Counted from the first letter of the stretch, positions 27,324 through 38,137 are shown. The stretch is DNA of 64,000 nt from Umezawaea endophytica (GCF_025061645.1 NZ_JANYMP010000019.1:52221-116220), one strand, 5' to 3'. Made by a program: numbers and translations. Notes: generated from the sequence alone by a model not told the origin.

Positions 27324-28147
27324 TCGGCCAGTATCCGCTCGATCAGCGCCACCGAGTCCTCGGAACTCAACGCTCGGCCGAGCAAGTGGTCGTGCAGGAG
27401 TCTAGCCCGCGACACCTCTGCCTCTTCCTCGATGTGGATGGCCCCGGTGGCGTATTCGACGTAGAGCATCGGATTGTCCTCCGGATCGGAGAACTCCACG
27501 ATGGTGAAGGCACCCGCTGCCTGGCCGGTGTGCGCGCCGGCGCTCCTCGGCAGCACTCGAAGCGAGACGGTCGGCAACTCCGCAGCCATCACGAGATACC
27601 CGAGTTGGTCTCGCACCACCTCCGCATCGCCTATGTTCGGCCGCAGCGCGATCTCATCGATCAGGGCAACCAGGCTCAGCGGCTTCTCCTCATCCACCAG
27701 CCGCCGCTGCCGGATCATCCTCACCTTCACCTGGTTGAGCAGTTCCGACTTCGTGCGGTTCAGCGAGCTGGCATCGAAGACCGCGCGCATGTAGTGCTCG
27801 GTCTGCAACAGACCCGGTAGTCGGACCAGCGCGAACTCCCGGACCACCGATGCTTCGGTCTCCACATCGACGTACCCCAACTCCTGCAACCCGAAGGTGG
27901 TCCACCAGCCGGGTTGCAGCGCGTACCGGACGTCTTCCAGCAGGGTCGGCGCATAGATGTCGTAGACGTCCATCATCGAGCGGGCGAGGTGGACGTCGAC
28001 ACGTGACTCGCCCGCTTCGATGCGGTACATCGAGGTGCGTTTCTTGTCCAGGACCAGAGCAGCCTCGTCGATGCTCATCCCGGCCTCCTCCCGCATCTGG
28101 CGCAGGCGGCGTCCCAGCTTTCGGCGGCGGAATGGTGGCCTCGTCAT
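27320..28147 (-). CDS. XRE regulator with DUF5753 domain
   Basis: A 275-residue protein. The N-terminal HTH (LRQMREEAGMSIDEAALVLD, then SMYRIEAGE) is followed by the roughly 190-residue DUF5753 domain (GLLQTEHYMRAVF, QVKVRMIRQRRL). ATG 28147 was chosen because homology starts there (TRPPFRRRKLGRRL); CATCAT ends 6 bases upstream, which would fit a leaderless transcript from an internal promoter. It lies 43 bases after hutF and is coupled to DUF397. Whether it controls the hut genes is unknown. Confidence 0.88.
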   Translation of the reverse strand: MTRPPFRRRKLGRRLRQMREEAGMSIDEAALVLDKKRTSMYRIEAGESRVDVHLARSMMDVYDIYAPTLLEDVRYALQPGWWTTFGLQELGYVDVETEASVVREFALVRLPGLLQTEHYMRAVFDASSLNRTKSELLNQVKVRMIRQRRLVDEEKPLSLVALIDEIALRPNIGDAEVVRDQLGYLVMAAELPTVSLRVLPRSAGAHTGQAAGAFTIVEFSDPEDNPMLYVEYATGAIHIEEEAEVSRARLLHDHLLGRALSSEDSVALIERILAE

Positions 28148-28190
28148 GGAAGCATGATGGCGATCGGGACTGACAGAACTGGGAATCCCA

Positions 28191-29423
28191 TCACCCGTTC
28201 GAGAAATGCTCACCGTTTTGGGCGATAACCCTTCCAGCCACCACGACGGTAGCCACGTCCGAAGCGGTAGCCGTCAAAACCACCTGCTCCGGCCGTGATC
28301 CGGCCGTGCGCACCGAGTCCAGTCGGATGGCGACGAGGTCGGCCGGTGCGCCGACGCCGATCCGGCCCGCTTCCGGCCAGCCGATCGACGCGTGGTTCGT
28401 CAGCGCCGCCATCAGCTCCCGCGGCGAGAACCGGCCGCGTCGACCGGTTCGCAGGCGTTCGCCGTGTTCCAACGCCCGCGATTCCAACAGCGGGTCGATG
28501 ACGGCGTGCTGGTCGCTGCCCAGCGACAGCGGGCTGCCCGCGTCGACCAGTTCACGGGCCGGGCCGATGCCGTCGGCCAGGTCCGCCTCCGTGGTGGGGC
28601 AGAAGCAGGCACCGGTGCCGGTGGAGCCGAGCAGGTCGATGTCCTTTGTGGACAGGTGTGTCGCGTGGACCGCCGTGGTGCGCGGGGACAGCGCGCCCGC
28701 CTCGTGCAGCAGTTCCGTCGGGGTCATGCCGTACGCCGCCAGGCAGGCCTCGTTCTCGGCGGGCTGCTCGGACAGGTGGACGTGCAGCGGGGTGTCCGGG
28801 AAGGCGGCGGCGACCTCGGCCAGTTCCGCGCGCGGCACGGCGCGGACGGAGTGGATCGCCGCGCCGAGCCGGGTCATCGGGTCCGGGCGCAGCTCGGAAA
28901 CCCTGGCGGCCCAAGCGGAGGCGGTGCCGTCGGTGAACCGCTCCTGGACGCCCTGGACCGGCACGTCGATGCCACCCGCCAGGTAGCAGGTGTCCAGGAG
29001 GGTGAGCCTGATGCCCGCGTTCGCCGCGGCCTGCCGGAGTGCTTCGCCCATCTCGTTCGACCGGTCGTGCAGGTAGTGGAACTCCCCCACCGCCGTGATC
29101 CCGGTGACGGCCATCTCGCGGTACACCGACGTCGCCAGCGAGAGGTAACTCTCGGGGGTCAGCGAGGCGGCGACGGTGTACATGGCCTCGCGCCACGTCC
29201 AGAACGTGCCGCCGTCGTCGTGCGTCCTGCCCCGCAACGCCCGGTGGAACGCGTGCGAGTGGGCGTTCGCGAAGCCCGGCAGCACCACGCCGGAGAGGCG
29301 GACGGCGTCGCCGGGCGTGTCCGAAGTGGACAGCCGGACGACCACGCCCTCCACCACGTCGACCACCACGCCGGGGACGACGCCCTCTGGCAGCCAAGCC
29401 TGTTCGCACCAGTAGCTCGTCAC
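28191..29423 (-). CDS. hutF: Formimidoylglutamate deiminase
   Basis: A 410-residue amidohydrolase that converts N-formimidoyl-L-glutamate to N-formyl-L-glutamate and ammonia. HSHAFHRALRGR, the Zn-binding HVHLSEQPAE, HATHLS and GSDQHAVIDP are the family signatures. The GTG at 29423 overlaps the stop of the preceding M20 gene (GTGA). Its presence shows that the organism uses the two-step formylglutamate route rather than HutG formimidoylglutamase. Confidence 0.95.
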   Translation of the reverse strand: MTSYWCEQAWLPEGVVPGVVVDVVEGVVVRLSTSDTPGDAVRLSGVVLPGFANAHSHAFHRALRGRTHDDGGTFWTWREAMYTVAASLTPESYLSLATSVYREMAVTGITAVGEFHYLHDRSNEMGEALRQAAANAGIRLTLLDTCYLAGGIDVPVQGVQERFTDGTASAWAARVSELRPDPMTRLGAAIHSVRAVPRAELAEVAAAFPDTPLHVHLSEQPAENEACLAAYGMTPTELLHEAGALSPRTTAVHATHLSTKDIDLLGSTGTGACFCPTTEADLADGIGPARELVDAGSPLSLGSDQHAVIDPLLESRALEHGERLRTGRRGRFSPRELMAALTNHASIGWPEAGRIGVGAPADLVAIRLDSVRTAGSRPEQVVLTATASDVATVVVAGRVIAQNGEHFSNG

Positions 29424-30598
29424 GTCGCCAAGTGCTCCAGGGTCGTCGCCAGCGCCACGACGCCCGCCGCGCAGTCGTCCGCCGAGGCGAACTCCTCCGG
29501 CGCGTGGCTGATGCCGGTGGGGTTGCGGACGAACAGCATCGCGGTCCGGGTGTGCGCGGCGAGGATGCCCGCGTCGTGGCCCGCGCCGGTCGGGAGCGCC
29601 GGGACGCCGCCCAGCACGGCCGCGAGGGAGTCGCGCAGGTCGGGGTCGAAGCGCACGGTGTCGCCGTACGACTCCTCGGTGACCTTGAGCGAGCACCCCT
29701 CGTCCTGGGCGGCCTGCTCGGCCGCCTCGGTGATCTCGGCGACGACCTCGCGCGTCCGGGAGTCCTCCTCGGCGCGCGCGTCCAGCCAGACGTCGACGGA
29801 GGACGCGATCACGTTGGTGCCACCGGGGTTCGGGATCAACCGGCCCACGGTGGCCCGTGCGCCACCGGTCGCGGCACGACGGGCCGCGACGACCATCTGC
29901 GACGCCGGGAGCATCGGGTCGCGGCGGTCCTCGATCAGCGTCGCGCCCGCGTGGTTGCCCTCGCCGGTGAAGCTGAACCGCCACCGGCCGTGCGCCAGGA
30001 TCGAGGACGCCACGCCGACCGGGACGTCCAACCCCCTGCCCTGCTCGACGTGCAGCTCGACGAAGTCGCCGATCATCGACAGCGACCGCTCGTCGCGCCC
30101 CATCCGCAACGGGTCGAAGCCCGCCCTGTGCGCGGCCTCGCCGAACGTGACGCCGTCCGGGTCGGTCAGCGAGGCCGCGGCCTGCGCCGAGATCGCGCCC
30201 GTCATCAGCCGCGAACCCAGGCAGGCCACGCCGAACCGGCCGCCCTCCTCCTCCACGAACACGACGATCGCGAACGGCCGCGAGGGGATGAAGCCCTTGG
30301 CGCGCAGCACGTCCACCGCCTGCAACGCCGACACGACGCCCAGCGGCCCGTCGAACGCGCCGCCGCCGGGCACGGAGTCCAGGTGGCTGCCGGTGACGAC
30401 CGCGTTCCGGCCCGGCTTGCCCCACCACGCCCACAGGTTGCCGTTGCGGTCCACCTGCACGTCCAGGCCGCGCGCGGTCGCTTCGGCGGTGAACCACTGC
30501 CGCAGCTCCAGTTCCGCGGGCGCGAAGGCGTGGCGGGAGTACCCGCCGCGCTTGGCGTCCCGGCCGACATCCGCGATGTCGGCGAGCAGGTCACTCAC
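29420..30598 (-). CDS. M20-family amidohydrolase, likely N-formylglutamate deformylase of the hut pathway
   Basis: A 392-residue di-metal hydrolase of the allantoate amidohydrolase/N-carbamoyl amino acid hydrolase group. It has [33 protein letters not shown] and the late [10 protein letters not shown]. By sequence alone it would be called allantoate amidohydrolase. Its position between hutU and hutF (8-base overlap with hutU, GTGA with hutF) makes hydrolysis of N-formyl-L-glutamate to glutamate and formate the likelier role, replacing classical HutG. This is inferred from context. Confidence 0.85.
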   Translation of the reverse strand: MSDLLADIADVGRDAKRGGYSRHAFAPAELELRQWFTAEATARGLDVQVDRNGNLWAWWGKPGRNAVVTGSHLDSVPGGGAFDGPLGVVSALQAVDVLRAKGFIPSRPFAIVVFVEEEGGRFGVACLGSRLMTGAISAQAAASLTDPDGVTFGEAAHRAGFDPLRMGRDERSLSMIGDFVELHVEQGRGLDVPVGVASSILAHGRWRFSFTGEGNHAGATLIEDRRDPMLPASQMVVAARRAATGGARATVGRLIPNPGGTNVIASSVDVWLDARAEEDSRTREVVAEITEAAEQAAQDEGCSLKVTEESYGDTVRFDPDLRDSLAAVLGGVPALPTGAGHDAGILAAHTRTAMLFVRNPTGISHAPEEFASADDCAAGVVALATTLEHLAT

Positions 30599-32240
30599 CG
30601 GCGGACATGGGGATGCGCACGCCCCGCTCGTCGGCGACCTCGGAGGCCCGGTCGTACCCCGCGTCGACGTGCCGCAGCACGCCCATGCCGGGGTCGTTGG
30701 TCAGCACGCGCTCGATCTTCAACGCCGCCAACGGGGTTCCGTCGGCGACGGTGACCTGGCCCGCGTGGATGGAGCGGCCGATGCCGACCCCGCCGCCGTG
30801 GTGGATGGACACCCAGGTCGCGCCGGACGCGGTGTTCACCATGGCGTTGAGCAGCGGCCAGTCGGCGATGGCGTCGGAGCCGTCGGCCATCGCCTCGGTC
30901 TCGCGGTACGGGGAAGCCACCGATCCGCAGTCGAGGTGGTCACGGCCGATGACGATCGGCGCGGACAGCTCGCCGCTGGCGACCATCTCGTTGAACTTCA
31001 GGCCCGCGAGGTGGCGTTCGCCGTAGCCGAGCCAGCAGATCCGGGCGGGCAGGCCCTGGAACTCGACGCGCTCACCGGCCATCTTGATCCACCGGGCGAG
31101 CTTCTCGTTCTCCGGGAACAGCTCCAGGATCGCCTTGTCGGTCTTGGCGATGTCGGCCGGGTCACCGGACAGCGCGGCCCAGCGGAACGGGCCCTTGCCC
31201 TCGCAGAACAGCGGGCGGATGTAGGCGGGGACGAAACCGGGGAAGTCGAACGCCCGCTCGAACCCGCCCGCCTTGGCCTCGCCGCGGATCGAGTTGCCGT
31301 AGTCGAACACCTCGGCGCCGCGGTCCAGGAACCCGACCATGGCCTCGACGTGCGCGGCCATGGACGCGCGGGCGCGCTCGGTGAACTCCTCCGGTTTGGT
31401 GGCCGCGTAGTCCTGCCAGTCGTCCAGGGCGACACCGACCGGCAGGTACGCCAGCGGGTCGTGCGCGGAGGTCTGGTCGGTGACGATGTCCACGGCCACG
31501 TCGCGGCGCAGCAGTTCCGGCAGCACCTCGGCCGCGTTGCCGACGACGCCGACGGACAGCGGGGTGCCGGAGGCCTTGGCCGCGAGCACGCGGGCGATGG
31601 CGTCGTCCAGGTCGTCGGCGACCTCGTCCAGGTACCGGGTCTCCAACCGGCGCTGGACGCGGTGCGGGTCGACGTCGACGCAGAGGGCCACGCCCTCGTT
31701 CATCGTGACGGCCAACGGCTGCGCGCCGCCCATGCCACCGAGGCCCGCGGTCACGGTGAGGGTGCCGCGCAGGGTGCCGTCGAAGCGCTTGTCCGCCACG
31801 GCGCCGAACGTCTCATAGGTGCCCTGGAGGATGCCCTGGGTGCCGATGTAGATCCACGACCCGGCGGTCATCTGGCCGTACATGGTCAGCCCGGCGGCTT
31901 CGAGCCTGCGGAACTCGGGCCAGTTCGCCCAGTCCGGCACCAGGTTGGAGTTCGCGATCAACACGCGCGGCGCCCACTCGTGGGTGCGCATGACACCGAC
32001 CGGGCGGCCGGACTGCACCAGCAGCGTCTCGTCGTCGGCCAGGTTCTCCAGCTCGCGGCTGATGGCGTGGAAGCTCGGCCAGTCGCGGGCGGCCTTGCCG
32101 GTGCCGCCGTAGACCACGAGGTCCTCGGGGCGCTCGGCGACGTCGGGGTCGAGGTTGTTGTGGAACATCCGCAGCGCGGCCTCGGTGGACCAGCTACGAG
32201 CGGTCAGGTCGAGGCCACGGGCGGCCCGGATCTCGGTCAA
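30591..32240 (-). CDS. hutU: Urocanate hydratase
   Basis: A 549-residue NAD-dependent enzyme that turns urocanate into imidazolone propionate, the second step of histidine degradation. [12 protein letters not shown], the active-site region [14 protein letters not shown] and [14 protein letters not shown] are typical, and the length is standard. The start is TTG at 32240, supported by GGAG 7 bases upstream and a four-base overlap (TTGA) with the hutH stop. Confidence 0.97.
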   Translation of the reverse strand: MTEIRAARGLDLTARSWSTEAALRMFHNNLDPDVAERPEDLVVYGGTGKAARDWPSFHAISRELENLADDETLLVQSGRPVGVMRTHEWAPRVLIANSNLVPDWANWPEFRRLEAAGLTMYGQMTAGSWIYIGTQGILQGTYETFGAVADKRFDGTLRGTLTVTAGLGGMGGAQPLAVTMNEGVALCVDVDPHRVQRRLETRYLDEVADDLDDAIARVLAAKASGTPLSVGVVGNAAEVLPELLRRDVAVDIVTDQTSAHDPLAYLPVGVALDDWQDYAATKPEEFTERARASMAAHVEAMVGFLDRGAEVFDYGNSIRGEAKAGGFERAFDFPGFVPAYIRPLFCEGKGPFRWAALSGDPADIAKTDKAILELFPENEKLARWIKMAGERVEFQGLPARICWLGYGERHLAGLKFNEMVASGELSAPIVIGRDHLDCGSVASPYRETEAMADGSDAIADWPLLNAMVNTASGATWVSIHHGGGVGIGRSIHAGQVTVADGTPLAALKIERVLTNDPGMGVLRHVDAGYDRASEVADERGVRIPMSAGE

Positions 32241-33751
32241 CGGAGGGCTCCACTTCGGATCAGGGCCTCGGCGGCCGCGATTTCGGGGGCGAGGTGCCGG
32301 TCCGGGCCGGGGCCCTGGACGGTCTCGCGGAGCTTCGCCACGGCCGCCGCGGTGGCGGGCGCCGGCTTGAGCGGCGCGCGCAGGTCGAGCGCGCGGGCGG
32401 CGGTGAGGAGTTCGACGGCCAGCACGGTGGTGAGCCCGTCCACGGCCTTGCGCAGCTTGCGGGCGGCGGCCCAGCCCATGGACACGTGGTCCTCCTGCAT
32501 CGCCGAGCTCGGGATCGAGTCGACGGACGCGGGCACGGCCAGCCGCTTCAGCTCGGACACGATCGCGGCCTGCGTGTACTGGGCGATCATGTGGCCGGAG
32601 TCGACACCGGGGTCGTCGGCGAGGAACGGCGGCAGCCCGTGCGACCGGTTCACGTCCAGCATCCGGTCGGTGCGGCGCTCGGCGATGCTGGCGACGTCCG
32701 CGACCGGGATGGCCAGGAAGTCCAGCACGTAGGCGACCGGGGCGCCGTGGAAGTTGCCGTTCGACTCCACCCGGCCGTCGGCGAGCACGACGGGGTTGTC
32801 GATCACCGACGCCAGTTCGCGGTCCGCGACGACCTCGGCGTAGGCCACGGTGTCGCGGGCGGCGCCGTGCACCTGCGGCGAGCAGCGCAGCGAGTACGCG
32901 TCCTGCACGCGGGTGCAGTCCGGGCCGCGGTGGCTCTCCATGATCTCCGAGCCGTCGAGCAGCGCGGCGATCCGGGCGGCGGACGCGGACTGGCCGGGGT
33001 GCGGGCGCAGGGCGTGCAGGTCGGCGGCGAACACCCGGTCGGTGCCCAGCAGCGCCTCGACGCTCATCGCGGCCGTCAGGTCGGCCAGGTCCAGCAGGGC
33101 GTGCAGGTCGCTGATGGCGAGCACCAGCATGCCGAGCATGCCGTCGGTGCCGTTGATCAGCGCCAGGCCCTCCTTCTCGGCCAGCACGACGGGCTCGATC
33201 CCGGCCCTGCGCAGCGCCGTGCCCGCCTCGACCAGGTCGCCGGACGCGTCGCGCACCAGACCCTCGCCCATCAGCGCGAGAGCGGCGGCGGACAGCGGGG
33301 CCAGGTCGCCGGAGCAGCCGAGCGAGCCGTACTCGTGCACGACCGGGGTGATGCCCGCGTTCAGCATCGCGGCCATCGCGTCGACCGTCGTGGGCCGCAC
33401 GCCCGTGTGACCGGTCGACAGGGTGCGCAGCCGCAGGAGTTGGAGCGCGCGGACGACCTCCCGCTCCACCTCGGGCCCCGCGCCCGCCGCGTGCGACCGG
33501 ATCAGCGACCGCTGCAACGCCGTCCGCCGGTCCGGCGGGATGTGCCGGACGGCGAGCGCCCCGAACCCCGTGGACACGCCGTAGGTCGGCTGCTCCGCGG
33601 TGGCGAGCCGCTCGATGTGCGCCCTGGCCGACGCCACCAGCTCCCTGGTGGCCTCCGGGATCTCCACCGGCACGTCGTGTCGGGCGACGGCCTGCACGTC
33701 CTCGCGGGTCAGCGGCTTCGGACCCAGTTGCACGGGTTGCACCATGTGCAC
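32237..33751 (-). CDS. hutH: Histidine ammonia-lyase
   Basis: A 504-residue enzyme that removes ammonia from L-histidine to give trans-urocanate, the entry step. The MIO cofactor arises from [13 protein letters not shown], with Cys-Ser-Gly replacing the common Ala-Ser-Gly, as I recall for other actinobacterial HutH proteins. [15 protein letters not shown] and the NGTDGMLG region are also conserved. The start is probably GTG at 33751 (GGGGGG 7 bases upstream) or ATG at 33745. It is the first gene of the hut operon. Confidence 0.96.
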   Translation of the reverse strand: MHMVQPVQLGPKPLTREDVQAVARHDVPVEIPEATRELVASARAHIERLATAEQPTYGVSTGFGALAVRHIPPDRRTALQRSLIRSHAAGAGPEVEREVVRALQLLRLRTLSTGHTGVRPTTVDAMAAMLNAGITPVVHEYGSLGCSGDLAPLSAAALALMGEGLVRDASGDLVEAGTALRRAGIEPVVLAEKEGLALINGTDGMLGMLVLAISDLHALLDLADLTAAMSVEALLGTDRVFAADLHALRPHPGQSASAARIAALLDGSEIMESHRGPDCTRVQDAYSLRCSPQVHGAARDTVAYAEVVADRELASVIDNPVVLADGRVESNGNFHGAPVAYVLDFLAIPVADVASIAERRTDRMLDVNRSHGLPPFLADDPGVDSGHMIAQYTQAAIVSELKRLAVPASVDSIPSSAMQEDHVSMGWAAARKLRKAVDGLTTVLAVELLTAARALDLRAPLKPAPATAAAVAKLRETVQGPGPDRHLAPEIAAAEALIRSGALR

Positions 33752-33798
33752 ATCACAACCCCCCGAGGCCGTTTCCACGACCCCGGACGACGGGACAC

Positions 33799-33816
33799 CG
33801 TCTGGTATCCCAGATG
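33799..33816 (-). promoter_or_regulatory. Possible operator upstream of hutH
   Basis: An inverted repeat TCTGG-TATC-CCAGA lies about 50 bases before the hutH start in a 78-base intergenic gap. It could bind a hut repressor; no dedicated HutR gene is adjacent. Confidence 0.35.
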
Positions 33817-33829
33817 ACACCCCTGCGGA

Positions 33830-34756
33830 TCAGCGCTTGCCCAGCCAGGACAAGTCCGGGTGCGGGTCGACGCGAGCGATGTTCGCGATGGCGACCAGCC
33901 GGTCCTCGGGGATCATCCCGAGCATCCCCGGCACGGGCTGGACGCTGAGCCACCGGTCGGGCGCCACCTCGACGGCCACGCCATGCTCGCCGACGATTCC
34001 CCACACCCCGCGCACCACCACGGGCTTCCCTCCGATGAACGGCTGCCGCGTCGTCAAGGCCGCAGTGAACAGCGCGTCCTCCCACCGGGCGTCGGACACC
34101 TCGACCCGCCAGTCGTCCGGCGTGCCGCGCACGGCGTGCGGACCGGAGCCCACCAGCAGCGGGACCGACGTGGTGGCCGAGTCCGGCCGCGTCGACCGGA
34201 CCACCTGTTCGAGCACGGCCCGACCGTCCGGCACCTGTTCCACGACCGCGGACACCACGGTGCCGACCGCGGGGTCGGGCAGCCAGGTGAACGTGGTCGT
34301 CCCGCTCTTCGCGATGGCGGAGAGGCTGCCGGTGACTCCGCCGAACTCGTCGTCCAGCACGAGGTCCTCCCGGTACGGCCCGGTGCTCATCCCCAGCCAC
34401 GGATCGGCCACGGGCCCCGACTGCTGCTTCGGGAACAGGGGCTCCCGCCCCCAGATCCGGCTGACGGTGCCGTCCGGGGAGTAGGTGCGGCCCTGCTCGG
34501 CGAAGCCGTCGGGAAGCCACCCCGGCGAGTACCCGACGGGGAGCGGCGGCGCCGCGGGCGGCGGGGGGTCGGCCAGGTTCTGCCGGAGGGCGACGACGCC
34601 CGCGGCGACCACCAGCACCCCGACGACGGCCGCGACCGCCATGGCGAGCGTCCGCCCGCGCCGCGGCCGGTGCAGGGCCGCCAGCACCGGGCCGGGAGCG
34701 GGGGCGCGGTCGGCCTGCCGCCGCAGGCTTTCGCGGACCAGGTCTTCGGTGTTCAT
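33830..34756 (-). CDS. Membrane-anchored probable anti-sigma factor
   Basis: A 308-residue protein. Residues 1-50 are cytosolic and basic (MNTEDLVRESLRRQADRAPA), followed by one membrane helix (LAMAVAAVVGVLVVAAGVVAL) and a 230-residue extracytoplasmic domain starting at a proline run (PPPPAAPPLP). Its ATG overlaps the stop of the sigma factor gene (ATGA), with GGAGGAGG upstream. The single-TM topology and coupling suggest that it holds the sigma factor at the membrane. No zinc-type HxxxCxxC anti-sigma motif is present. Confidence 0.75.
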   Translation of the reverse strand: MNTEDLVRESLRRQADRAPAPGPVLAALHRPRRGRTLAMAVAAVVGVLVVAAGVVALRQNLADPPPPAAPPLPVGYSPGWLPDGFAEQGRTYSPDGTVSRIWGREPLFPKQQSGPVADPWLGMSTGPYREDLVLDDEFGGVTGSLSAIAKSGTTTFTWLPDPAVGTVVSAVVEQVPDGRAVLEQVVRSTRPDSATTSVPLLVGSGPHAVRGTPDDWRVEVSDARWEDALFTAALTTRQPFIGGKPVVVRGVWGIVGEHGVAVEVAPDRWLSVQPVPGMLGMIPEDRLVAIANIARVDPHPDLSWLGKR

Positions 34757-35250
34757 CGGGCCTCCTCCAGGCGTTCGGCGGCGCGCAGCGTCGTGAGCGC
34801 GCGGGAGATGTGGCTGCGGACCGTGCCGTGCCCGCAGCCCAGGACTTCGGCGATCTCGGCGTCGTCGAACCCGTCGTAGTAGCGGAGCACCACGGCGGCG
34901 CGCTGCTTGCGCGGTAGCAGCGCGATGCGGCGCAGCATGGCGTCGCGCTCGTCGTAGCGGCCCACGTCGTCGACGGCGGCGCCCCCGACGACGTCGAGCG
35001 CGGCGTGCGACATGGCGACGTCCTTCGCCGCCCGGCGCCGCCGCCACGACAGGTACTCGTTGGTGATCATGCGTTTCACGTAGGCCGAAGGCGCGTCGAG
35101 GCCGCCGATGCGCGCCCACTTCTGCTGTGCCCGCAGCAGGCACTCCTGGACCACGTCCTGCGCCATTTGCGCGTCGCAGGTCAGGACCGTCGCGTAGCGC
35201 AACATCGGGGTGACCTCGGCCGCCGCGAAGTCCTCGAAACTTCGGCTCAT
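34753..35250 (-). CDS. ECF RNA polymerase sigma factor, SigE (SACE_1650-type) family
   Basis: A 165-residue sigma factor. Region 2 has LLRAQQKWARIG and AYVKRMITNEYLSWRRRR, and region 4 has LPRKQRAAVVLRYYDGFDDAEIAEVLG and GTVRSHISRAL. These are features of the actinobacterial SigE-family group, which usually pairs with a one-TM partner as found here. It probably reads an envelope signal and directs its own operon. Divergent from the gene at 35324, whose promoter shares the 73-base gap. Confidence 0.9.
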   Translation of the reverse strand: MSRSFEDFAAAEVTPMLRYATVLTCDAQMAQDVVQECLLRAQQKWARIGGLDAPSAYVKRMITNEYLSWRRRRAAKDVAMSHAALDVVGGAAVDDVGRYDERDAMLRRIALLPRKQRAAVVLRYYDGFDDAEIAEVLGCGHGTVRSHISRALTTLRAAERLEEAR

Positions 35251-35323
35251 GCCCCTCCAATGCGCCTGCGGCCCGATTTGTTGAGCCCCGGTTTTTGTCG
35301 GACCCCGTCCCTACCCTGTCGGC

Positions 35324-35716
35324 ATGGCGAGGGTGACGGTCGTCGACGAGACGACATCAGGGGCGAAGACCGAGCAGTGGATGCTCGACGTGGTGGAGGA
35401 GCGGCTGCCGCTGCGGGAGGTCGTGCGGCGGCGGGTGTTCCAGGAGGTGGCCGAGTTCAACGCGCGCGCGGACACGGTGTTCCGGGGGCTGGTGCGGCCG
35501 ACGGACGCCGAGGTGGAGCTGAACGGGTTCCGGCTGCGGGAGCACCGGCGGATCGACCCGGAGAAGCAGACCGCGCTGGCCCTGGAGGCGTTCGGGCGCA
35601 ACGGTTTCGTGGTGCTGGTCGGCGACCGGCAGGTCGAGGACCTGGACGACGTGGTCGAACTGCCGCTCGGCGTCGAGGTCACGTTCCTGAAGCTCGTCGC
35701 GCTGGTGGGTGGCTGA
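35324..35716 (+). CDS. Hypothetical protein (130 aa) encoded with the DUF4132 protein
   Basis: A 130-residue soluble alpha/beta protein with no recognised family. It contains REVVRRRVFQEVAEFNA and NGFVVLVGDRQVEDLDDVV. The latter resembles a small ubiquitin-like or regulatory fold, but this is speculative. TACCCT ends 6 bases before the ATG and there is no ribosome site, suggesting a leaderless transcript. The stop overlaps the DUF4132 start (TGATG), so the two proteins likely act together. Confidence 0.75.
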   Translation: MARVTVVDETTSGAKTEQWMLDVVEERLPLREVVRRRVFQEVAEFNARADTVFRGLVRPTDAEVELNGFRLREHRRIDPEKQTALALEAFGRNGFVVLVGDRQVEDLDDVVELPLGVEVTFLKLVALVGG

Positions 35717-38137
35717 TGTCCGCGCTGAGGAAGGCCGTCGAGTCCGGCGACGTGCTCGCCCTGCTCGACCAGGCGCTGCGGCAGCTCGCGCACAACCGCG
35801 GGCAGTGGGCCGCGGCGGCGAACAACTCCCTGTCCACGACCCTGGCCGAGCTGCCGGAGGCGCTGCGGGAGCGGCTCGCGGCGGTCCTCCCGGCCCGGTT
35901 CGAGCTCGCCAAAGGGCGACCAGCGGGAGGACGTGCTGCTGGTCTGCGCGGCCGTCTCCGACGGGCGCGCGATCGACCTGCTGGTGGCCGAGCGGCAGGC
36001 GGTGCTGGAGGAGTGGGCCGCGCACGGCAACTTCTGGCAGGGCCTGGGGACGACCACGCTGGTCCGGGCGGAACTGGCGGCAGGCCGTGAGGTGAGCCCG
36101 GCGGTGGTGGCCATGCTCCGCCGGGCGGCCGCCGAGTCGTACCGGTACGACGACGCCGTCGAGGTGTCGAAGCTGCTCGTCGAACCGGTGCTGAACGTCG
36201 GCGAGCAGTGGTCGGAGCGGGTGCTGTCGGACCTGCCCTCGCTCGACGAGCCGTGGCGGCGGCTGGTCGCTCTGGCAACCACGGCGACGTCGGCGAAGCC
36301 GAACGCCAGGTGGGAGGCGGCGGGCCGGGCGCTGATCGCGGAGATCGGCGAGGAGGCCGTGCGCGCCACCGCGCAACCGTGGCTCGCGCTGGTCGGCAGG
36401 CCGAGGACGACGGTGCTGGAGCGCACCCAGTACGGCCCGGACCTGAACGAGACCTTCGACCCGTACAACGCGAACGCCGTGCGCGGGCTGGTGTGGCTGC
36501 TGTCCTTCCTGCCGCCGCACCCGAGCACGGCCCGGCTGCTGGGGGCCATGGTCGAGACGTCGCTGCGCAAGGTCGCCGGGATCGGGCCGCGCAACCCGAA
36601 GGTCGCGAACGCGTGCGTGGCGGCGTTGGCCAGGGTCGAGGGCGAGGCGGTGCTCGCCGAACTGGCCCGGCTCGCGACGCGCGTGACGTTCAAGGGGACG
36701 CTCAAGATCCTCGACGCGGCGCTGGAGGAGAAGGCCGTGGCGCTCGGGCTGAGCCGGGAGGAGATCGAGGAGCTGGCCGTTCCCGCGTACGGCCTCTCGG
36801 AGGTCGGGCGCGCGGTGGTCGAACTCGGCGAGGCGACCGCGGTGCTGGCCGTGGTGGGCCCGAAGGCCGTGCTGTCGTGGCGGTCGGCGGCGGGCAAGCC
36901 CGTCAAGAGCGTCCCGGCGGCGGTGAAGCGCGACCACGCCGAGGAGCTGAAGGAGCTGAAGGCGTCGGTCAAGGACCTGGACAAGATGCTGACCGCGCAG
37001 GCGGAACGGCTCGACCGGCAGTTCCTCGCGCAGCGCGAGTGGGCGTTCGAGACGTGGCGCGAGCGGTACCTGGACCACCCGATGGTCGGGACGATCGCCC
37101 GCCGTCTGCTGTGGACGGTCGACGGCGTCGCGTGCGGCTACGCCGACGGCGCTCTGCGCGACCTGGCAGGCGATCCGGTGCCGCTCGGCGGTGTGGTCGA
37201 GCTGTGGCACCCCATCGGGAAGGGGACCGCCGAGGTCGTCGCGTGGCGCGACTGGCTGGAGCGGCACGAGATCACGCAGCCGTTCAAGCAGGCGCACCGC
37301 GAGGTGTACCTGCTGACCGACGCGGAGCGGACCACCCGCGTCTACTCGAACCGGTTCGCGGCGCACGTCCTGCGGCAGCACCAGTTCCACTCCCTCGCCG
37401 CGGTCCGGGGCTGGCGCAACAGGCTCCGCCTGATGGTGGACGACTCGTACCCGCCCGCCACGCGGGACCTGCCGGGGTGGGGGCTGCGGGCCGAGTACTG
37501 GGTCGAGGGCGACGGCGAGGACTACGGCAGCGACACGACCGAGTCCGGCAGCTACCTCCGCCTGCGCACCGACCAGGTGCGCTTCTACCCGATCGGCGCG
37601 CCGCAGAGCGACGCCCACGCGTGCGGCGGCGGGTACACCACGCCGCAGGACGTCGAGCCGGTCCCGCTGGCGGACGTGCCCGCGCTGGTGCTCAGCGAGG
37701 TGCTGCGCGACGTCGACCTGTTCGTCGGCGTCGCGAGCGTCGGCAACGACCCGACGTGGCAGGACGGCGGTCCGGAGGGCCGGTTCCGCGAGTACTGGAC
37801 GTCCTACGGCTTCGGCGAGCTCGGCGAGACCGCGCAGACCCGCCGGGTGCTGCTGACGACGCTGCTGCCCCGGTTGGCGATCGGCGGCCAGTGCGCGGTC
37901 GAGGACCGGTTCCTGCACGTCAAGGGCACGCGGCACACGTACAAGATCCACCTGGGCTCCGGCAACATCATGATCGAGCCGGACAACCGGTACCTGTGCA
38001 TCGTGCCGAAGTCGGAGAAGGCCGACACCTACCTGCCGTTCGAGGGCGACCGCACGCTGGCCGTCATCCTGAGCAAGGCCATGCTGCTGGCCAAGGACAC
38101 GGAGATCACCGACCCGACCATCCTCAGCCAGCTCTGA
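35716..38137 (+). pseudogene. DUF4132 protein gene with an apparent one-base frameshift
   Basis: The reading frame that starts at ATG 35716 (SALRKAVESGDVLALLDQAL) switches near 35911-35917. Removing one G from AAAGGGCGAC joins LAKG to DQREDVLLVCAAV and restores a protein of about 806 residues. The C-terminal half has the DUF4132 signature PFKQAHREVYLLTD and YSNRFAAHVLRQHQF, ending in a domain with LGSGNIMIEPDNRYLCIV. Relatives include E. coli YehI/MolR; function is unknown. The rest of the gene is intact, so a sequencing error, a recent mutation or a +1 frameshift are all possible. Confidence 0.75.

Noticed and set aside
28191-30497. 768-residue extension of hutF
   Set aside because: The N-terminal 358 residues are the out-of-frame M20 gene; HutF homology begins at GTG 29423.
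28392-32732. 1,446-codon plus-strand frame across the hut operon
   Set aside because: It is antisense to four enzymes with intact motifs and shows no recognisable protein pattern.
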